Below are positions 8,006 to 17,302 of a DNA stretch of 64,000 bases, piece by piece. The notes under the pieces were generated by a model. The model was not told where the DNA came from. It ran no database searches and saw only the letters and a program-made list of their open reading frames with translations. Each line of letters opens with the position of its first letter. The first letter of the stretch is position 1. The DNA comes from Luteolibacter flavescens (GTDB lineage Bacteria; Verrucomicrobiota; Verrucomicrobiia; Verrucomicrobiales; Akkermansiaceae): the NCBI RefSeq assembly GCF_025950085.1, contig NZ_JAPDDS010000008.1:1-64000 (forward strand), read 5' to 3'. The position numbers were made by a program, and so were the translations under genes.

Positions 8006-8342
8006 AATGAAGCCAATTCTCACATTTGATGAAGTAGAAGCGATTACCCAACGCTTCGCTAGAAGCAATAGGATCGTTCCGTGCCTCTTCGAGCCCTGCG
8101 AACTATCCTCCTTCGATGAACTTTTTGATCGCCTCGCCAGAGCCGTTGGACATGACGAAGAGAATTCAACAGAAGCATTAGCCCGCTATAGCATCTGGGC
8201 ACAGTCCCTCCGTAGCTTGCTAGTCAGCGCAGCAGAAGACGACCCTAGCTGTCACAATCCGCACCTAGTTCTCATCCAAATGGCAAACTTGGTTGGGGCA
8301 ATCTCTGAAATCCTGTCAGTTCGCGTTGGCCACCATGGCTGA
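7989..8342 (+). CDS. Hypothetical protein downstream of lipoprotein
   Basis: This is a mostly helical, acidic protein of 117 residues without signal peptide or membrane helix. It starts at 7989, overlapping the lipoprotein gene by 17 bases; a second ATG at 8007, just past that gene's stop, would shorten it by six residues. The close coupling suggests co-transcription with the lipoprotein. I do not recognise the family. Confidence 0.55.
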   Translation: MATAVEMKPILTFDEVEAITQRFARSNRIVPCLFEPCELSSFDELFDRLARAVGHDEENSTEALARYSIWAQSLRSLLVSAAEDDPSCHNPHLVLIQMANLVGAISEILSVRVGHHG

Positions 8343-8627
8343 AGCTAACCTCAGTCACAGGTTATTTCGGATAACTTAATTATTTTATTCAATCTTTCGA
8401 CAGTTCGAGGCAACTTTTTATGATCACACCTCTCAGCTGATCAAGAACTCCCAAATCGGACGCAAATCATTACCACCAATAATGTTATGCAATATTTAGA
8501 TCAGCCACACCATCCTTTAAATGCATCCAATTGGTTGCCTTTGGCCTTGCAATAAATTCTCGGCCCTTCTCTAAATTACAACGTTTTCTCGACACAACCG
8601 CTCCATACTCGGTTGGCTTTCGGCGTC
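8343..8627. promoter_or_regulatory. AT-rich intergenic region with inverted repeat before the excisionase-like gene
   Basis: This stretch is clearly more AT-rich than its surroundings. Its right end holds CAACCG at 8595-8600 and CGGTTG at 8610-8615, an inverted repeat 13 bases before the start of the small helix-turn-helix gene. It probably holds that gene's promoter and operator. No coding sequence is evident. Confidence 0.4.
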
Positions 8628-8873
8628 ATGAGCATCGATGAAGCTAGTCAGACACGCACGGACGCCCCGCCCCGGCCAGTATATATCCGAGTAACCGAGG
8701 CGTGCCGCGAATATTCTCTTTCGAGGTCGAAACTCTATCAGATGATCAATGCTGGGAAATTTCGGTCCGTTTCTCTTCGGGAGCCTGGGCAAGTTCGGGC
8801 TACCAGGCTAATCAACCGAGCATCTCTGGAGGCCTATATCGATTCGTTAGCAGAAGGCTCGGTGAACTTTTGA
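8628..8873 (+). CDS. Excisionase/AlpA-like small DNA-binding protein
   Basis: This 81-residue protein carries a MerR-like winged helix of the excisionase/AlpA type: RVTEACREYSLSRSKLYQMI gives the helix-turn-helix, NAGKFRSVSL the wing, and ATRLINRASLEAYIDSL the typical end. Such proteins bind attachment-site DNA to favour excision or act as regulators of integrase genes. It lies about 1.6 kb from attL. The ATG at 8628 is preferred over a TTG at 8613. Because the integrase is at the far end, this gene and the integrase become close neighbours in the circular form (inference). Confidence 0.65.
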   Translation: MSIDEASQTRTDAPPRPVYIRVTEACREYSLSRSKLYQMINAGKFRSVSLREPGQVRATRLINRASLEAYIDSLAEGSVNF

Positions 8874-9572
8874 GAGAGCCTTAGAGATTCAACAATTCAC
8901 GTACCCACCTACGAAGCTCGTGAAGTGAAAGAGAGATTCGCTTAAGTCCTATTCGGCGAACCCTCTGCTGAGGCGGCAGCTTTACATACCGCATAGCACT
9001 CGTACCGAGCACCGCTCAAACGGACGACGGCGAGGAAGAATGGGCACAAGGGTTCCGCGTCTGGTCCAGCGCGGATAATCAGTCGCAGGCGAAAGCCTGG
9101 GCCACCTCTGAACCCTGATGCGCCGTCCCAGACGCATCAAAGCCGGATTTACCGCGACAGGTCCCCCGGTGATAGTTCAGAGCTCGTAAGAGTGAGTTGA
9201 AAGCATACGAATGGCTCCATCCAGGGAATGCAATAAGCTCAGTGGTTCCCTGCAAAGGGACCACTGCGCCGGCACCGAATTCACCAAGCCCGGGAATTTC
9301 TTTCGGGAGCGACGGTGATCAAATCGGCGGGAGCGACACGAGAGCCGAACCCGGAGAAACTTTGAAATCGCAGTTAGTTTAAGAGCAGGAGTCTCTGAAA
9401 GGGCATGACAAAGCGGTGAAAAATTCACCCCGAGCGGCCGAAAACCGCCGCCAATTTTGGTGCGTGTTAGCCCTGCGTAAAACGCGGGCGATCAACTATA
9501 GCCGACCGGCGCGAACACGTCGAGGGGCAGCAATAGCACACTAGACGCGTCGCTGCCGCTACAACAACGCTA
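8874..9572. other. Gap of about 700 bases without recognisable genes
   Basis: I see no convincing gene, RNA or repeat here. Open frames are short, have no family resemblance and no good start context. The insertion sequence that follows may have landed in non-coding DNA or in a decayed gene. Confidence 0.5.
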
Positions 9573-10384
9573 GAGGCTATCTCAAAAGAGCATTGAGGAG
9601 AATGACGGCACAGGCGAGTTCCACCAGGGCTTGGTAGTTCCGTGCCTTGCGTTCCCACCGGCTGACCAGCCGCCGGTAGTTGTGCAGCCAGCCGAAGAAC
9701 CGCTCGACCTTCCACCGCCGCTTGTAGCGCCGCAAGGGCCGGCGGTCTTGGGATTGCCAGCGGTTGCAGCGGTTCGGGGCGATCATTTCCACCCCTCGCT
9801 GCCGCAGTTCTTCGTCGAGCTTGTCGCTGTCATAAGCGCGGTCGCCAATCAGGCGCTCCGGCAGCACTTCGATGAACATGAAGTCGAACAACAGCTGGAC
9901 CAAGCTTACTTCGGCCCGGCCAGCGCTTTCCGTGCAGACGGCGACAGGAAGACCATGGCGGTCGATCATTGCCATGATCTTGCCCCCCTTGCCCTTGCGG
10001 GTGTTGCCAATTCCATCGCCCCCTTTTTCGCCGAGGCGAAGGTCGCATCGACGAAGCACTCACTGACGTCGAGCTTGCCGCGGTCGCGAAGGTCGTCGGC
10101 CAAGGCACGCAGCAGGCCGCGCATGACCCCTTGCTGTTCCCATTCCTGGAAGCACCGGTGGACACCCGTAGCGGGTGGGCAGATCCGCCCACTGGGCGCC
10201 GGTGCGTACGATCCAGAGAATGCCGTTGAGAATGGTCCTGCGATCAGCTCTCGGACGTCCCGTCGGCCCGGTGTTGTCGCTCGGCAGAAGAGGTTCCAGC
10301 ACCGCCCATTGCGCCTCGGTCAAATCCATGAACGAAGCCTGACACACCCGAAATTCGAGTACCAGTGCCTTTTAAGATAGCCTC
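9573..10384 (-). mobile_element. IS5-family insertion sequence, transposase damaged
   Basis: The ends form an imperfect inverted repeat: GAGGCTATCTCAAAAG at 9573-9588 against GAGGCTATCTTAAAAG read inward from 10384. TA dinucleotides flank both ends (9571-9572 and 10385-10386), fitting a 2-base target duplication of the IS427-like group. The element is 812 bases long and holds one transposase gene in two reading frames. It lies between the island's left-end genes and the glycan operon. Confidence 0.85.
9577..10347 (-). pseudogene. IS5-family transposase, frameshifted
   Basis: Three frame segments together make one DDE transposase. The N-terminus (MDLTEAQWAVLEPLL, GILWIVRTGAQWADLP) reads from 10347, allowing a start at the ATG near 10329. 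Near 10175 the match moves to another frame (PPATGVHRCFQEWEQQG), and near 10030 it returns to the first frame after an A5G5 run, continuing through LIGDRAYDSD and RRYKRRWKVERFFGWL to the end. The A5G5 step is a -1 shift, as IS427-like elements use for programmed frameshifting. The earlier step fits a small deletion, perhaps 10 bases lost between repeats, which would inactivate the enzyme (inference). Residues of the DDE triad lie in the downstream part. Confidence 0.8.
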
Positions 10385-10443
10385 TACGAGCCGCGTGCCT
10401 TCAGGCATCTTGCGATGCTCGATGTCACCGCACCACCACCTAA

Positions 10444-11100
10444 TCAGCTAGGCTTCTGGTTATCCTTCAAGCATCTCCCTTTAAGAAGAAGTCCACCTGC
10501 AAGAAGTATGAATGAGGTGACGGCAAGCACGTAGATTACCCATGGCTTGATGGTGCTCACTGCGCTTCCTGCGCCGACGGGTATCACGCAGAAGAATGCG
10601 TAGATGGGAGCACCGATCCAGAAGTAGATCCGGAATGGGACCTCGGTGAGCGCGAGGAGATAAAGCTTGATCGCATACGGCGGGCCATGGATCGCCGCGA
10701 ACAGAGCGGTGAACCAGACCTGGTGTTTCGGATCGATCGACGGTATCGCATGGCCCGATCGCGCCAGCTTCTTCGTGAGGCGTTCGCGGAACCACCCGTG
10801 AGTGAGCTGGAAAGCAGCGGCGTTGTGAAAGAAGATCGCTCCGGTGGCCAGAGCCATGCCCCAGGCGAAGCCGAAGCGGATGCCTGCGACCACGAGCAGA
10901 GGTGTGATCGGAAAGCCAACCAGCGGCAGGAACAGAAATGCGGCAATAAAAACGGGCAGCGGAAGACTCTCCGCGAATGCCACAATGGCTTCCCGGTCCA
11001 GCTGCTCGCGGTAGATCCACGCCACCATCGCGACGATGACCACGACGATGAAGATGAGTATCTTCATCCGGTGCTGTCGGATCTGATGGACCAATGTCAT
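10444..11100 (-). CDS. VTT-domain (DedA/TVP38-like) membrane protein
   Basis: This integral membrane protein of 218 residues starts with a helix (ILIFIVVVIVAMVAWIY), then a region typical of VTT proteins: LPLPVFIAAFLFLPLVGFPI, followed by GIRFGFAWGMALATGAIFF, and a re-entrant part ending in two further helices. VTT proteins act in lipid flipping, ion homeostasis or envelope function. It is the last gene of a minus-strand operon; its ATG overlaps the stop of the phosphodiesterase-EEP gene by four bases (11097-11100). The context suggests handling of the lipid or glycolipid produced by the operon (inference). Confidence 0.75.
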   Translation of the reverse strand: MTLVHQIRQHRMKILIFIVVVIVAMVAWIYREQLDREAIVAFAESLPLPVFIAAFLFLPLVGFPITPLLVVAGIRFGFAWGMALATGAIFFHNAAAFQLTHGWFRERLTKKLARSGHAIPSIDPKHQVWFTALFAAIHGPPYAIKLYLLALTEVPFRIYFWIGAPIYAFFCVIPVGAGSAVSTIKPWVIYVLAVTSFILLAGGLLLKGRCLKDNQKPS

Positions 11101-13511
11101 TGGAGCGTGAGTTCTGCGAAGAGCGGCAAATGATCGGAGGCCATCCGGGCCACCGGCGACACCGGCTTCCCTATCCCATCCACAGTGAAGTGTTTGCTGA
11201 CGAAAAGGTGGTCGATCCTGAGAAGCGGGAATGCCGAGGAGAATGTGGGGATCGGCACATGACCCGGCAGCACGCGCTGCACATCCTGGAAACGCCGTTG
11301 GAATCCCTGAAGAGCTCGGGAACGGGGGCCCGAATTGAAGTCTCCCGCCACGACCACAGGCTCAGTCGCCGGTAGCGATCCCAACCATTCATCCCCGAGG
11401 AGCACCTCGGCCTGTTGAAGACGCTCCGCCCGGCCAAGTCCGAAGTGGGTGTTGAGAAAGTGAAACGACCTCCCTTCCTCCGTGGCGACCTTGACCCATA
11501 TGGCTCCCCTCGCCTCCTTAAACAATCGGGGATCCGCCTCTGTGAGATAGCCGGACTTCACGGTCGTCAGCGGGTAGCGGGAGAAGATCGCAATCCCGTA
11601 GCGCTCGCGCTCCTCCTCAAACATCGCGTGAAATACATGGGACATCCGCAGATGTTCAGCGATCAACTGGGCCTGATCATGTCCCCGGCTGCGCACCCGA
11701 TGGCAATCCACCTCTTGAACGGCGACGATATCAGGATCGAAGTGATTGATCACTCTGGCGACCCTTTCGGGCCGGATCTTTCGGTCGAGCCCGACGCAGC
11801 TGTGGATGTTGTAAGTCATCACCCGAAGCGACAGCTCCTTCCTACCTCCCCTCTTCTCTGCGGACTTCTCCTCGGGAATCCCATCGCGATTCAAGAAGTG
11901 ACGGACGATCTTGTGCAGATCTTCACCCCGCACGCGAGCCCCCGTGGCCGGAAGCCTGGCATGATGCCATCGCCGAATGCGGTCGGGCACCAGGAGGAAG
12001 CCTCGCGTTTCCTCAGACCCCGGGCCGCAATGCGCGCCATTCTCCATCGGGAAGCTCAGAGGTTGGCCGTTGGGATTCCATCCGGAGATTACGAGGTCGC
12101 CGGCATTCTCATGGAAGCAGAGTGATACCAAATCCTGAGCCACCTCTTCCAAGAACGGGTGTGAGGCCCCCAATACCTCATCAGCTTGGGCAGGCAGAGA
12201 CCAGGTCCCTCTCGCGTTTGTCGCCTGAACAGTACCGTCCTGCTGCGGGCGAAGGACCAAAGGCACCCCTGCCACTCTGATCAATTCTGTCACGTATCCC
12301 TCAAGCTCGGCGACTGTCAGAGGGCGGGGAAAATAGATGTGCCCAAGCGGCCCCATGGCCGTGACGATCACTTGGCTGTCCGGCTGCGGCACTCCACTGG
12401 CAGCGGAAGTGTCCGGCCGGAGGCCTACGAGGTTGCGAAATCGACCCACCGTATTTCCCAAAAGGTCGGAATTCCTTCTCATCCACACGGCAGTTCCCGC
12501 CATCGGACCGGACGAGAAAACTTCAGCCAAGGCAGCATGCAGCTCACGTCCGTGCTTCCTTTCATAGGGGACCGTATGTTCCTGACCATGGTCCGAATAG
12601 ATGATCACCTCGTAATCGCGATATACCGAGTGATCTCCGGCCCGGTAAATGTCGCGGATTGCCCGGTCGATTCCTTTGAGTGTCCAATGCGCAAATTCGG
12701 ACCTGGGGCCGCGGCGATGCGATTGCTCATCATAGCCGAGAAGGTTTCCATGAATGACGGGGACCCCGCGTTCGATATCCAGGAGGATCCTGAACCGAAC
12801 CGCTTCCCTGAGGATGATGCACACCACCACTCGCGCTGGCACGAATAGCAACTCGCTCAGAGCTTTCTCGCGTGCGTAGAGCCCCTTGAAAGCATCGGCG
12901 ATCGCGATGACGAATTCGAGTGCCGCAAGACCCGCCATACGTAGCAGCTTTGGCAGGTAGGCGATGCCTAGAACAAACCACTTCAACGGATTGGCGCGCC
13001 GCATGACCTCCGTCGACGCAAGGTCCTGCGAACAATAGCGGGTGAAAGACGCGCCTGCCCGGTAGATGTTGGAGTAACTCGATCCATCCTGCAGCAACGG
13101 CTCCTCATTCCGGCTGCGAAGCTCGTCTTCGATCACAGCGGCAGACTCCGCCTCATACATCCGCATCACCTTGCCCGACGCACGATGAAGGAACTGGAAT
13201 CCCGGGACCGCGGCCCGGACGCCGTAGAATATTTCTCCCTGCACTGCAGGCGTCGTAGACGGCACGCCGGAGTAAAAGCTCTCCACGGTGAAATGCTCCC
13301 TGCGGATTAGCTTCGATAGAAACGGAAGATTTCCCTTCGAGATCGCGTGCTCGAATTGGGTTCGCGAGAGGCCGTCAATCTGGACAATGATCAGCCCGGG
13401 ATGGTCAGCTTCGCCTTTTGGCAGCTTCACGCCCAGCAAGTGTGAGGCGAGTCGCGTCCGATTCACGACTCTCCGCAGCCAGCGAAGACGGGCTGTGATG
13501 CGACTAATCAA
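11097..13511 (-). CDS. Alkaline-phosphatase-superfamily phosphodiesterase fused to EEP-family phosphatase/nuclease domain
   Basis: The 804-residue protein joins two hydrolases. Residues about 30-530 match type I phosphodiesterases of the alkaline phosphatase superfamily: a metal Asp in LIIVQIDGLSR, the nucleophile segment SGVPSTTPAVQGE, a metal site in GYDEQSH and another in IYSDHGQEH. A hydrophobic stretch near 175-205 may associate with the membrane. Residues about 560-804 form an endonuclease/exonuclease/phosphatase (EEP) domain: MTYNIHSC, AVQEVD, FLNTHFG, VVAGDFNSGP and the final SDHLPLFAEL are its catalytic motifs. EEP members cleave nucleic acids or phospholipid head groups. Both active sites look intact. 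The gene overlaps its neighbours by 8 and 4 bases, so translation is probably coupled. Confidence 0.85.
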   Translation of the reverse strand: MISRITARLRWLRRVVNRTRLASHLLGVKLPKGEADHPGLIIVQIDGLSRTQFEHAISKGNLPFLSKLIRREHFTVESFYSGVPSTTPAVQGEIFYGVRAAVPGFQFLHRASGKVMRMYEAESAAVIEDELRSRNEEPLLQDGSSYSNIYRAGASFTRYCSQDLASTEVMRRANPLKWFVLGIAYLPKLLRMAGLAALEFVIAIADAFKGLYAREKALSELLFVPARVVVCIILREAVRFRILLDIERGVPVIHGNLLGYDEQSHRRGPRSEFAHWTLKGIDRAIRDIYRAGDHSVYRDYEVIIYSDHGQEHTVPYERKHGRELHAALAEVFSSGPMAGTAVWMRRNSDLLGNTVGRFRNLVGLRPDTSAASGVPQPDSQVIVTAMGPLGHIYFPRPLTVAELEGYVTELIRVAGVPLVLRPQQDGTVQATNARGTWSLPAQADEVLGASHPFLEEVAQDLVSLCFHENAGDLVISGWNPNGQPLSFPMENGAHCGPGSEETRGFLLVPDRIRRWHHARLPATGARVRGEDLHKIVRHFLNRDGIPEEKSAEKRGGRKELSLRVMTYNIHSCVGLDRKIRPERVARVINHFDPDIVAVQEVDCHRVRSRGHDQAQLIAEHLRMSHVFHAMFEEERERYGIAIFSRYPLTTVKSGYLTEADPRLFKEARGAIWVKVATEEGRSFHFLNTHFGLGRAERLQQAEVLLGDEWLGSLPATEPVVVAGDFNSGPRSRALQGFQRRFQDVQRVLPGHVPIPTFSSAFPLLRIDHLFVSKHFTVDGIGKPVSPVARMASDHLPLFAELTLQ

Positions 13512-14790
13512 GGCGCGCTTGTGTGGCTGGAGTTTCGACGACTGCCGCCGTCACAGCCGAGACCTTGGCTGCGAGCAGTTCCCACTCGATCTCAATTCCG
13601 GCGACAAGCCGATCCCACGGTGAACTTTCCGGGGCCTCCCTGGGAGGTTGATCGGAAATCAATCGTGTATAGCATTCGATCATCTTGTCCGAGCAAAGGA
13701 CCCTGTCGTACTCCCGGGCAGAAAGGCGGGCTTCGTCCGCCATCTTTTCGCGCAGGGAAGGATCACCAAGGATCTCGACTAGGGCTTGAGAGAACTGCTC
13801 GGCGCTCGCACAGGCAGCCAGCAATGAGCCATTCGTCCCGTCGCGGACTATCTCACGCACCCCCGGACCGTCGAGGGCCACCACAGGAATCCCTGCTGCC
13901 ATCGCCTCTGCTAGAACGATTCCCTGCGTCTCAGTCTGCGATGCGAAAGCAAAGCAATCGATCGCGGCATATGCGTCCCAAAGGTCCGCCCCTGTCAGCT
14001 TGCCCGGCGCGTGGACGCGGTCTTCGAGCCCTGCTTCCTTGAAGCGGTCGAGCATCTTCCCACGGGAGTCGCCATCGCCGACGAGGAGAAAGATGCTACC
14101 GGGACTAGCCTCAAGGGCGGGAATCAATGCTTCGGCAAGAAATCCCAGGTTCTTTTCGGGAGCGAGGCGGCCGACATGGCCGATTACTGTCGAATCCCCT
14201 GAAATCCCTGCCCGCTTACGAAAGCCAGCCCCATCACCCTTTTCGAAGTTTGCCGGCTCGATGCCTGTCGGAATCGCATGGATCGGAGTCGTCACCCCCC
14301 GGTCGGCCAACAGGTCAGCAATGCTTTCGCTCGGGGCGATGACCGCATCACACAGGTTGCAGTAGTCGGTGGCCAATTGAACGGCCATCCGTTTCAGTGC
14401 ATCCGAATCAAGCGGCACGTAGTGGGTGTAGCGTTCATAGAGAGTGTGATGGGTGAAGACTACAGGAACCTTCATTTTCCATCCCTCACGCAGGGCGGAG
14501 TCTCCGAGAAGAAAGGGATGGTGGCTATGGATGAGGTCCGGCTGGAAATCGTCGAGGAAGTCCCGGACGATGCTCGGCATCGGCAGGCGCACGCAGAAGT
14601 CACTGCCATTGAAGTTCTGGATCGCCGGCACACGTAAGACATGGGGTGAAGGCTCTGCTCCGCTGAATTCGGGGGCGATCACCCTCACCTCGTGACCTCG
14701 CGCCCGGCATGCTTCCTCCAGAGTCTGCACCGACCGCGCTACCCCACCCACATGCGGGAGGTAGGTATTCGTGAACATGGCGATTTTCAT
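13504..14790 (-). CDS. GT4 glycosyltransferase, diacylglycerol-glucosyltransferase-like
   Basis: A 428-residue GT-B enzyme. The N-terminal domain opens with MKIAMFTNTYLPHVGGVARS, the acceptor-side loop of GT4 enzymes, and contains IHSHHPFLLGDSAL and THHTLYERYTHYVPL. The C-terminal domain has IGHVGRLAPEKN and the EX7E nucleotide-sugar motif in ETQGIVLAEAMAAG. The arrangement resembles bacterial 1,2-diacylglycerol 3-glucosyltransferases that make membrane glycolipids. Donor and acceptor cannot be proven from sequence. It overlaps the upstream glycosidase gene by four bases and the downstream phosphodiesterase gene by eight, the middle of a tight operon. Confidence 0.82.
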   Translation of the reverse strand: MKIAMFTNTYLPHVGGVARSVQTLEEACRARGHEVRVIAPEFSGAEPSPHVLRVPAIQNFNGSDFCVRLPMPSIVRDFLDDFQPDLIHSHHPFLLGDSALREGWKMKVPVVFTHHTLYERYTHYVPLDSDALKRMAVQLATDYCNLCDAVIAPSESIADLLADRGVTTPIHAIPTGIEPANFEKGDGAGFRKRAGISGDSTVIGHVGRLAPEKNLGFLAEALIPALEASPGSIFLLVGDGDSRGKMLDRFKEAGLEDRVHAPGKLTGADLWDAYAAIDCFAFASQTETQGIVLAEAMAAGIPVVALDGPGVREIVRDGTNGSLLAACASAEQFSQALVEILGDPSLREKMADEARLSAREYDRVLCSDKMIECYTRLISDQPPREAPESSPWDRLVAGIEIEWELLAAKVSAVTAAVVETPATQARLD

Positions 14791-17015
14791 ACCGGCTCGA
14801 GTGTGAAATTCCGTTCGCTTCCGCTTTCTGTAATCCTCCGGTAGCCGGGAACTGCCACGATCAGACGGGGAGGCTGATCATGCCATGTCGCCTCGATCTC
14901 CAGCCGCCCATCATCGAGGCGAACCGAAACCTGCCCCCACGGAGTCAGTGTCGGCCCAAAGGACATCGGCGAACCCAACCATTCAGGCAGGATCCCGGAT
15001 CCGATCACCAGATGATCTTCTTCCTCCCTCACGAAGCAGCTTCGCATCATCATCAGCCATTCAGCCGCGGCCCACCCATGTTGGCCATCGCCCATGCAGC
15101 CGCCGCCCGTTGACGGGTGAATCGCTTCCGGCCACTGGCCGGTGGGCGAGGCAAGTTCGGCGACGCGACGCACGAGTCCCATGAAACGCGGGTCATCGGC
15201 ACGCAGGAGCGTCTGAGCGAGATCCAAGGTAAGGTAGGCGTTGATACCCGAGTGGATCATCTCCTGAAAGAAGCCCCCGCCGTGGAAGCAGTGATCCATC
15301 AGCCAGTCGAGCGTCGCCATGATGCGGGATTCTCCAGCCGGGTAGAGCTGCAGCGGATAGTCCGCCACCATGGAGCCAATGGCACCGGCATCCATCCTCC
15401 GCCCGGGGGCGGCCGGGATGGCCCCCTTGGACCGGCGTTCCGGAATTGACTCAATGCTCCGGCCGATGTCTGTCGCAAACCCTTTAGCCAGCTTTTCGGC
15501 TTCCTCGGCAATCTCGTGCTGCTCGTGGCGACGCCATTCCCTCGCCATCGCGGTCAAGCCCCCCCATGCCCAGAAATCATCCCAGTAGTAGTAATCGTTA
15601 GGCCCGAGATGTTCGGCACTGAAACCTGCGGGAAGCAGACCCCGTGTGCCTGCGGGATCATCCTTTGTCAGTCGCTTCTTCGCGAGCCAGCGGACAGCTT
15701 TTCTCAGCGCTTTATCAAGCTCCGGGTCCGGCAATCGGTGGCGAAGCGCACATTGCCGTGCGGCGATCCACAGGACCTGGCCATTCGAGTCCCACTCTCC
15801 TTCCTGTGAAAGGAAATAGCCTGCCGCGGTCTGCCGCGGAGCAAACTTTCCGATGATCCTGTCCGCGGCCTCCGGCAGCCCGAGCGTGAGAAGCGGGTGG
15901 AGCATTAAGCAGGCATCCCGGAACCAGAACCGGCGGTAAGTGTAGGGACCTGGTACCAGTTCGTCCGCAGACAGTAGCACGACGGTCCTCATCGCCGCGT
16001 CATAGAGGAACTTCATGCGGCTATCGGCCACTTCCAGCCGAGCGGTGCCTTTCAATGCTTCCGTCCATGAGCGCCTACGTATTGCGCCGCGTCCCAGATC
16101 CCGCTCAAGCGAGACCGAAACCGACAGTTCCCGCGGCTTCCCGGCCTCGATGCGGAACAGCGCTGCGGCTGTCGCCATACCGGTGCTGCAACTGACCTGC
16201 TTCTGGTCCTTGTCACCCGGCAGGTTCAGGTAAACGTCACCTTCCGCATAATGGGCCATGCGCAGGGATACGGGAGCTTCACCGAAATCCACGGTGGCCT
16301 CGTCGTTGACCCGGAAGGCTTTCCCCGACGCCTCCATCTCAATCTTGTGAACGAACTGAATGCCTTCCGGATTGTAGGGACGTATCGCGACCACCAGCCA
16401 TCCGTCTTCCTGGGCCGATGCACGGATACTCGTACTAGCCTTGGGAGCTTCATCGGGACGACCGACCATCTGCGTCACGAGCTCCAGTTCCATCTCATTT
16501 GATCGGGAGACCGTCCGGATCTTCAGGTCATCGGAGAAATCGAGCTGTTGGGTGACTGCGGACTCGTCGAGCTTGCTTGGCAGAAGTCGCTTGCGGGACT
16601 CGGTGACGATCCAGAAGTCCAGTGACCAGCCATCATGCAACGGTGTCACCAGGCCCCTTGGATCGACGATGGGATAGGCCGCGACGTCAGGCATTCCCAC
16701 CGCGGTCCAATTCCTGTGAGTAAGATTGATGTGGCTAAAGGAGAATGCCCGGGGGACGAAAGAAGGCGATGCAGGATTGAATTGCTGCTCCACCCAATGA
16801 GGCCATACCCAGTCGAGATTGTGCTGAATCGCCTTGGCATTCACCAGTCCACGGGCATGAAAGACGATGCCCGCGCGAAGCAGCTCAAATGGCTCTGCCA
16901 CTTCCGATGGCTGTGCAAACCCACGGATGCGAGCCATCACCGTCGCAGGATCCAGAACGCCGTAGCGACGGGCGGCATGCTTCACGAGAAACTTCCAAGG
17001 TAGCAGATTCAGCAT
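14787..17015 (-). CDS. Six-hairpin (alpha/alpha-toroid) glycosidase-like protein
   Basis: This 742-residue protein has an N-terminal beta-rich part (to about 310) and a C-terminal alpha/alpha toroid. Typical active-site-like stretches are TYRRFWFRDACLMLHPLL, GEWDSNGQVLWIAA, YYYWDDFWAWGG and GQWPEAIHPSTGGG, as in amylo-alpha-1,6-glucosidase or GH15-type enzymes. No signal peptide is seen, so a cytoplasmic substrate is likely. It is the first gene of the four-gene operon, with the stop overlapping the glycosyltransferase start. It may hydrolyse or trim the glycan handled by the neighbouring transferases; exact specificity is unknown. Confidence 0.72.
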   Translation of the reverse strand: MLNLLPWKFLVKHAARRYGVLDPATVMARIRGFAQPSEVAEPFELLRAGIVFHARGLVNAKAIQHNLDWVWPHWVEQQFNPASPSFVPRAFSFSHINLTHRNWTAVGMPDVAAYPIVDPRGLVTPLHDGWSLDFWIVTESRKRLLPSKLDESAVTQQLDFSDDLKIRTVSRSNEMELELVTQMVGRPDEAPKASTSIRASAQEDGWLVVAIRPYNPEGIQFVHKIEMEASGKAFRVNDEATVDFGEAPVSLRMAHYAEGDVYLNLPGDKDQKQVSCSTGMATAAALFRIEAGKPRELSVSVSLERDLGRGAIRRRSWTEALKGTARLEVADSRMKFLYDAAMRTVVLLSADELVPGPYTYRRFWFRDACLMLHPLLTLGLPEAADRIIGKFAPRQTAAGYFLSQEGEWDSNGQVLWIAARQCALRHRLPDPELDKALRKAVRWLAKKRLTKDDPAGTRGLLPAGFSAEHLGPNDYYYWDDFWAWGGLTAMAREWRRHEQHEIAEEAEKLAKGFATDIGRSIESIPERRSKGAIPAAPGRRMDAGAIGSMVADYPLQLYPAGESRIMATLDWLMDHCFHGGGFFQEMIHSGINAYLTLDLAQTLLRADDPRFMGLVRRVAELASPTGQWPEAIHPSTGGGCMGDGQHGWAAAEWLMMMRSCFVREEEDHLVIGSGILPEWLGSPMSFGPTLTPWGQVSVRLDDGRLEIEATWHDQPPRLIVAVPGYRRITESGSERNFTLEPV

Positions 17016-17302
17016 CGAGCTTCCCGTTTCGCAGATGATGTTCCATCCATAATTCGGTCGAGAAAGAGCCGTCGCCGATTCAATCGTGACGAGAATCTCC
17101 TCACGCTCTCCCGATATTGCAAACAGGGGAAAGCCATTGGGCCAGGTTACTCACGTGCAAAAAGCGATGCCTGGGATCTATTTTGCATCACTTCCTGCCC
17201 TCTCCAAATCGGTCATCCCCTTCCCTACAGCATATCACGCGACGGCACGCCACGGGCTGGGGCGGGTGCATGGAATCAGGCACGTCGACCGGGCGGGAGA
17301 AA
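17016..17302. promoter_or_regulatory. Divergent promoter region between two glycan operons
   Basis: About 290 bases separate the glycosidase start (17015, leftward) from the glycosyltransferase start (17303, rightward). The frame of the rightward gene stays open here, but the segment has no family match and is best taken as the shared regulatory region. I cannot assign promoter boxes with confidence. Confidence 0.4.

Noticed and set aside
9177-9428. Short minus-strand frame in the gap before the IS element
   Set aside because: No start context, no family match and composition unlike neighbouring genes.
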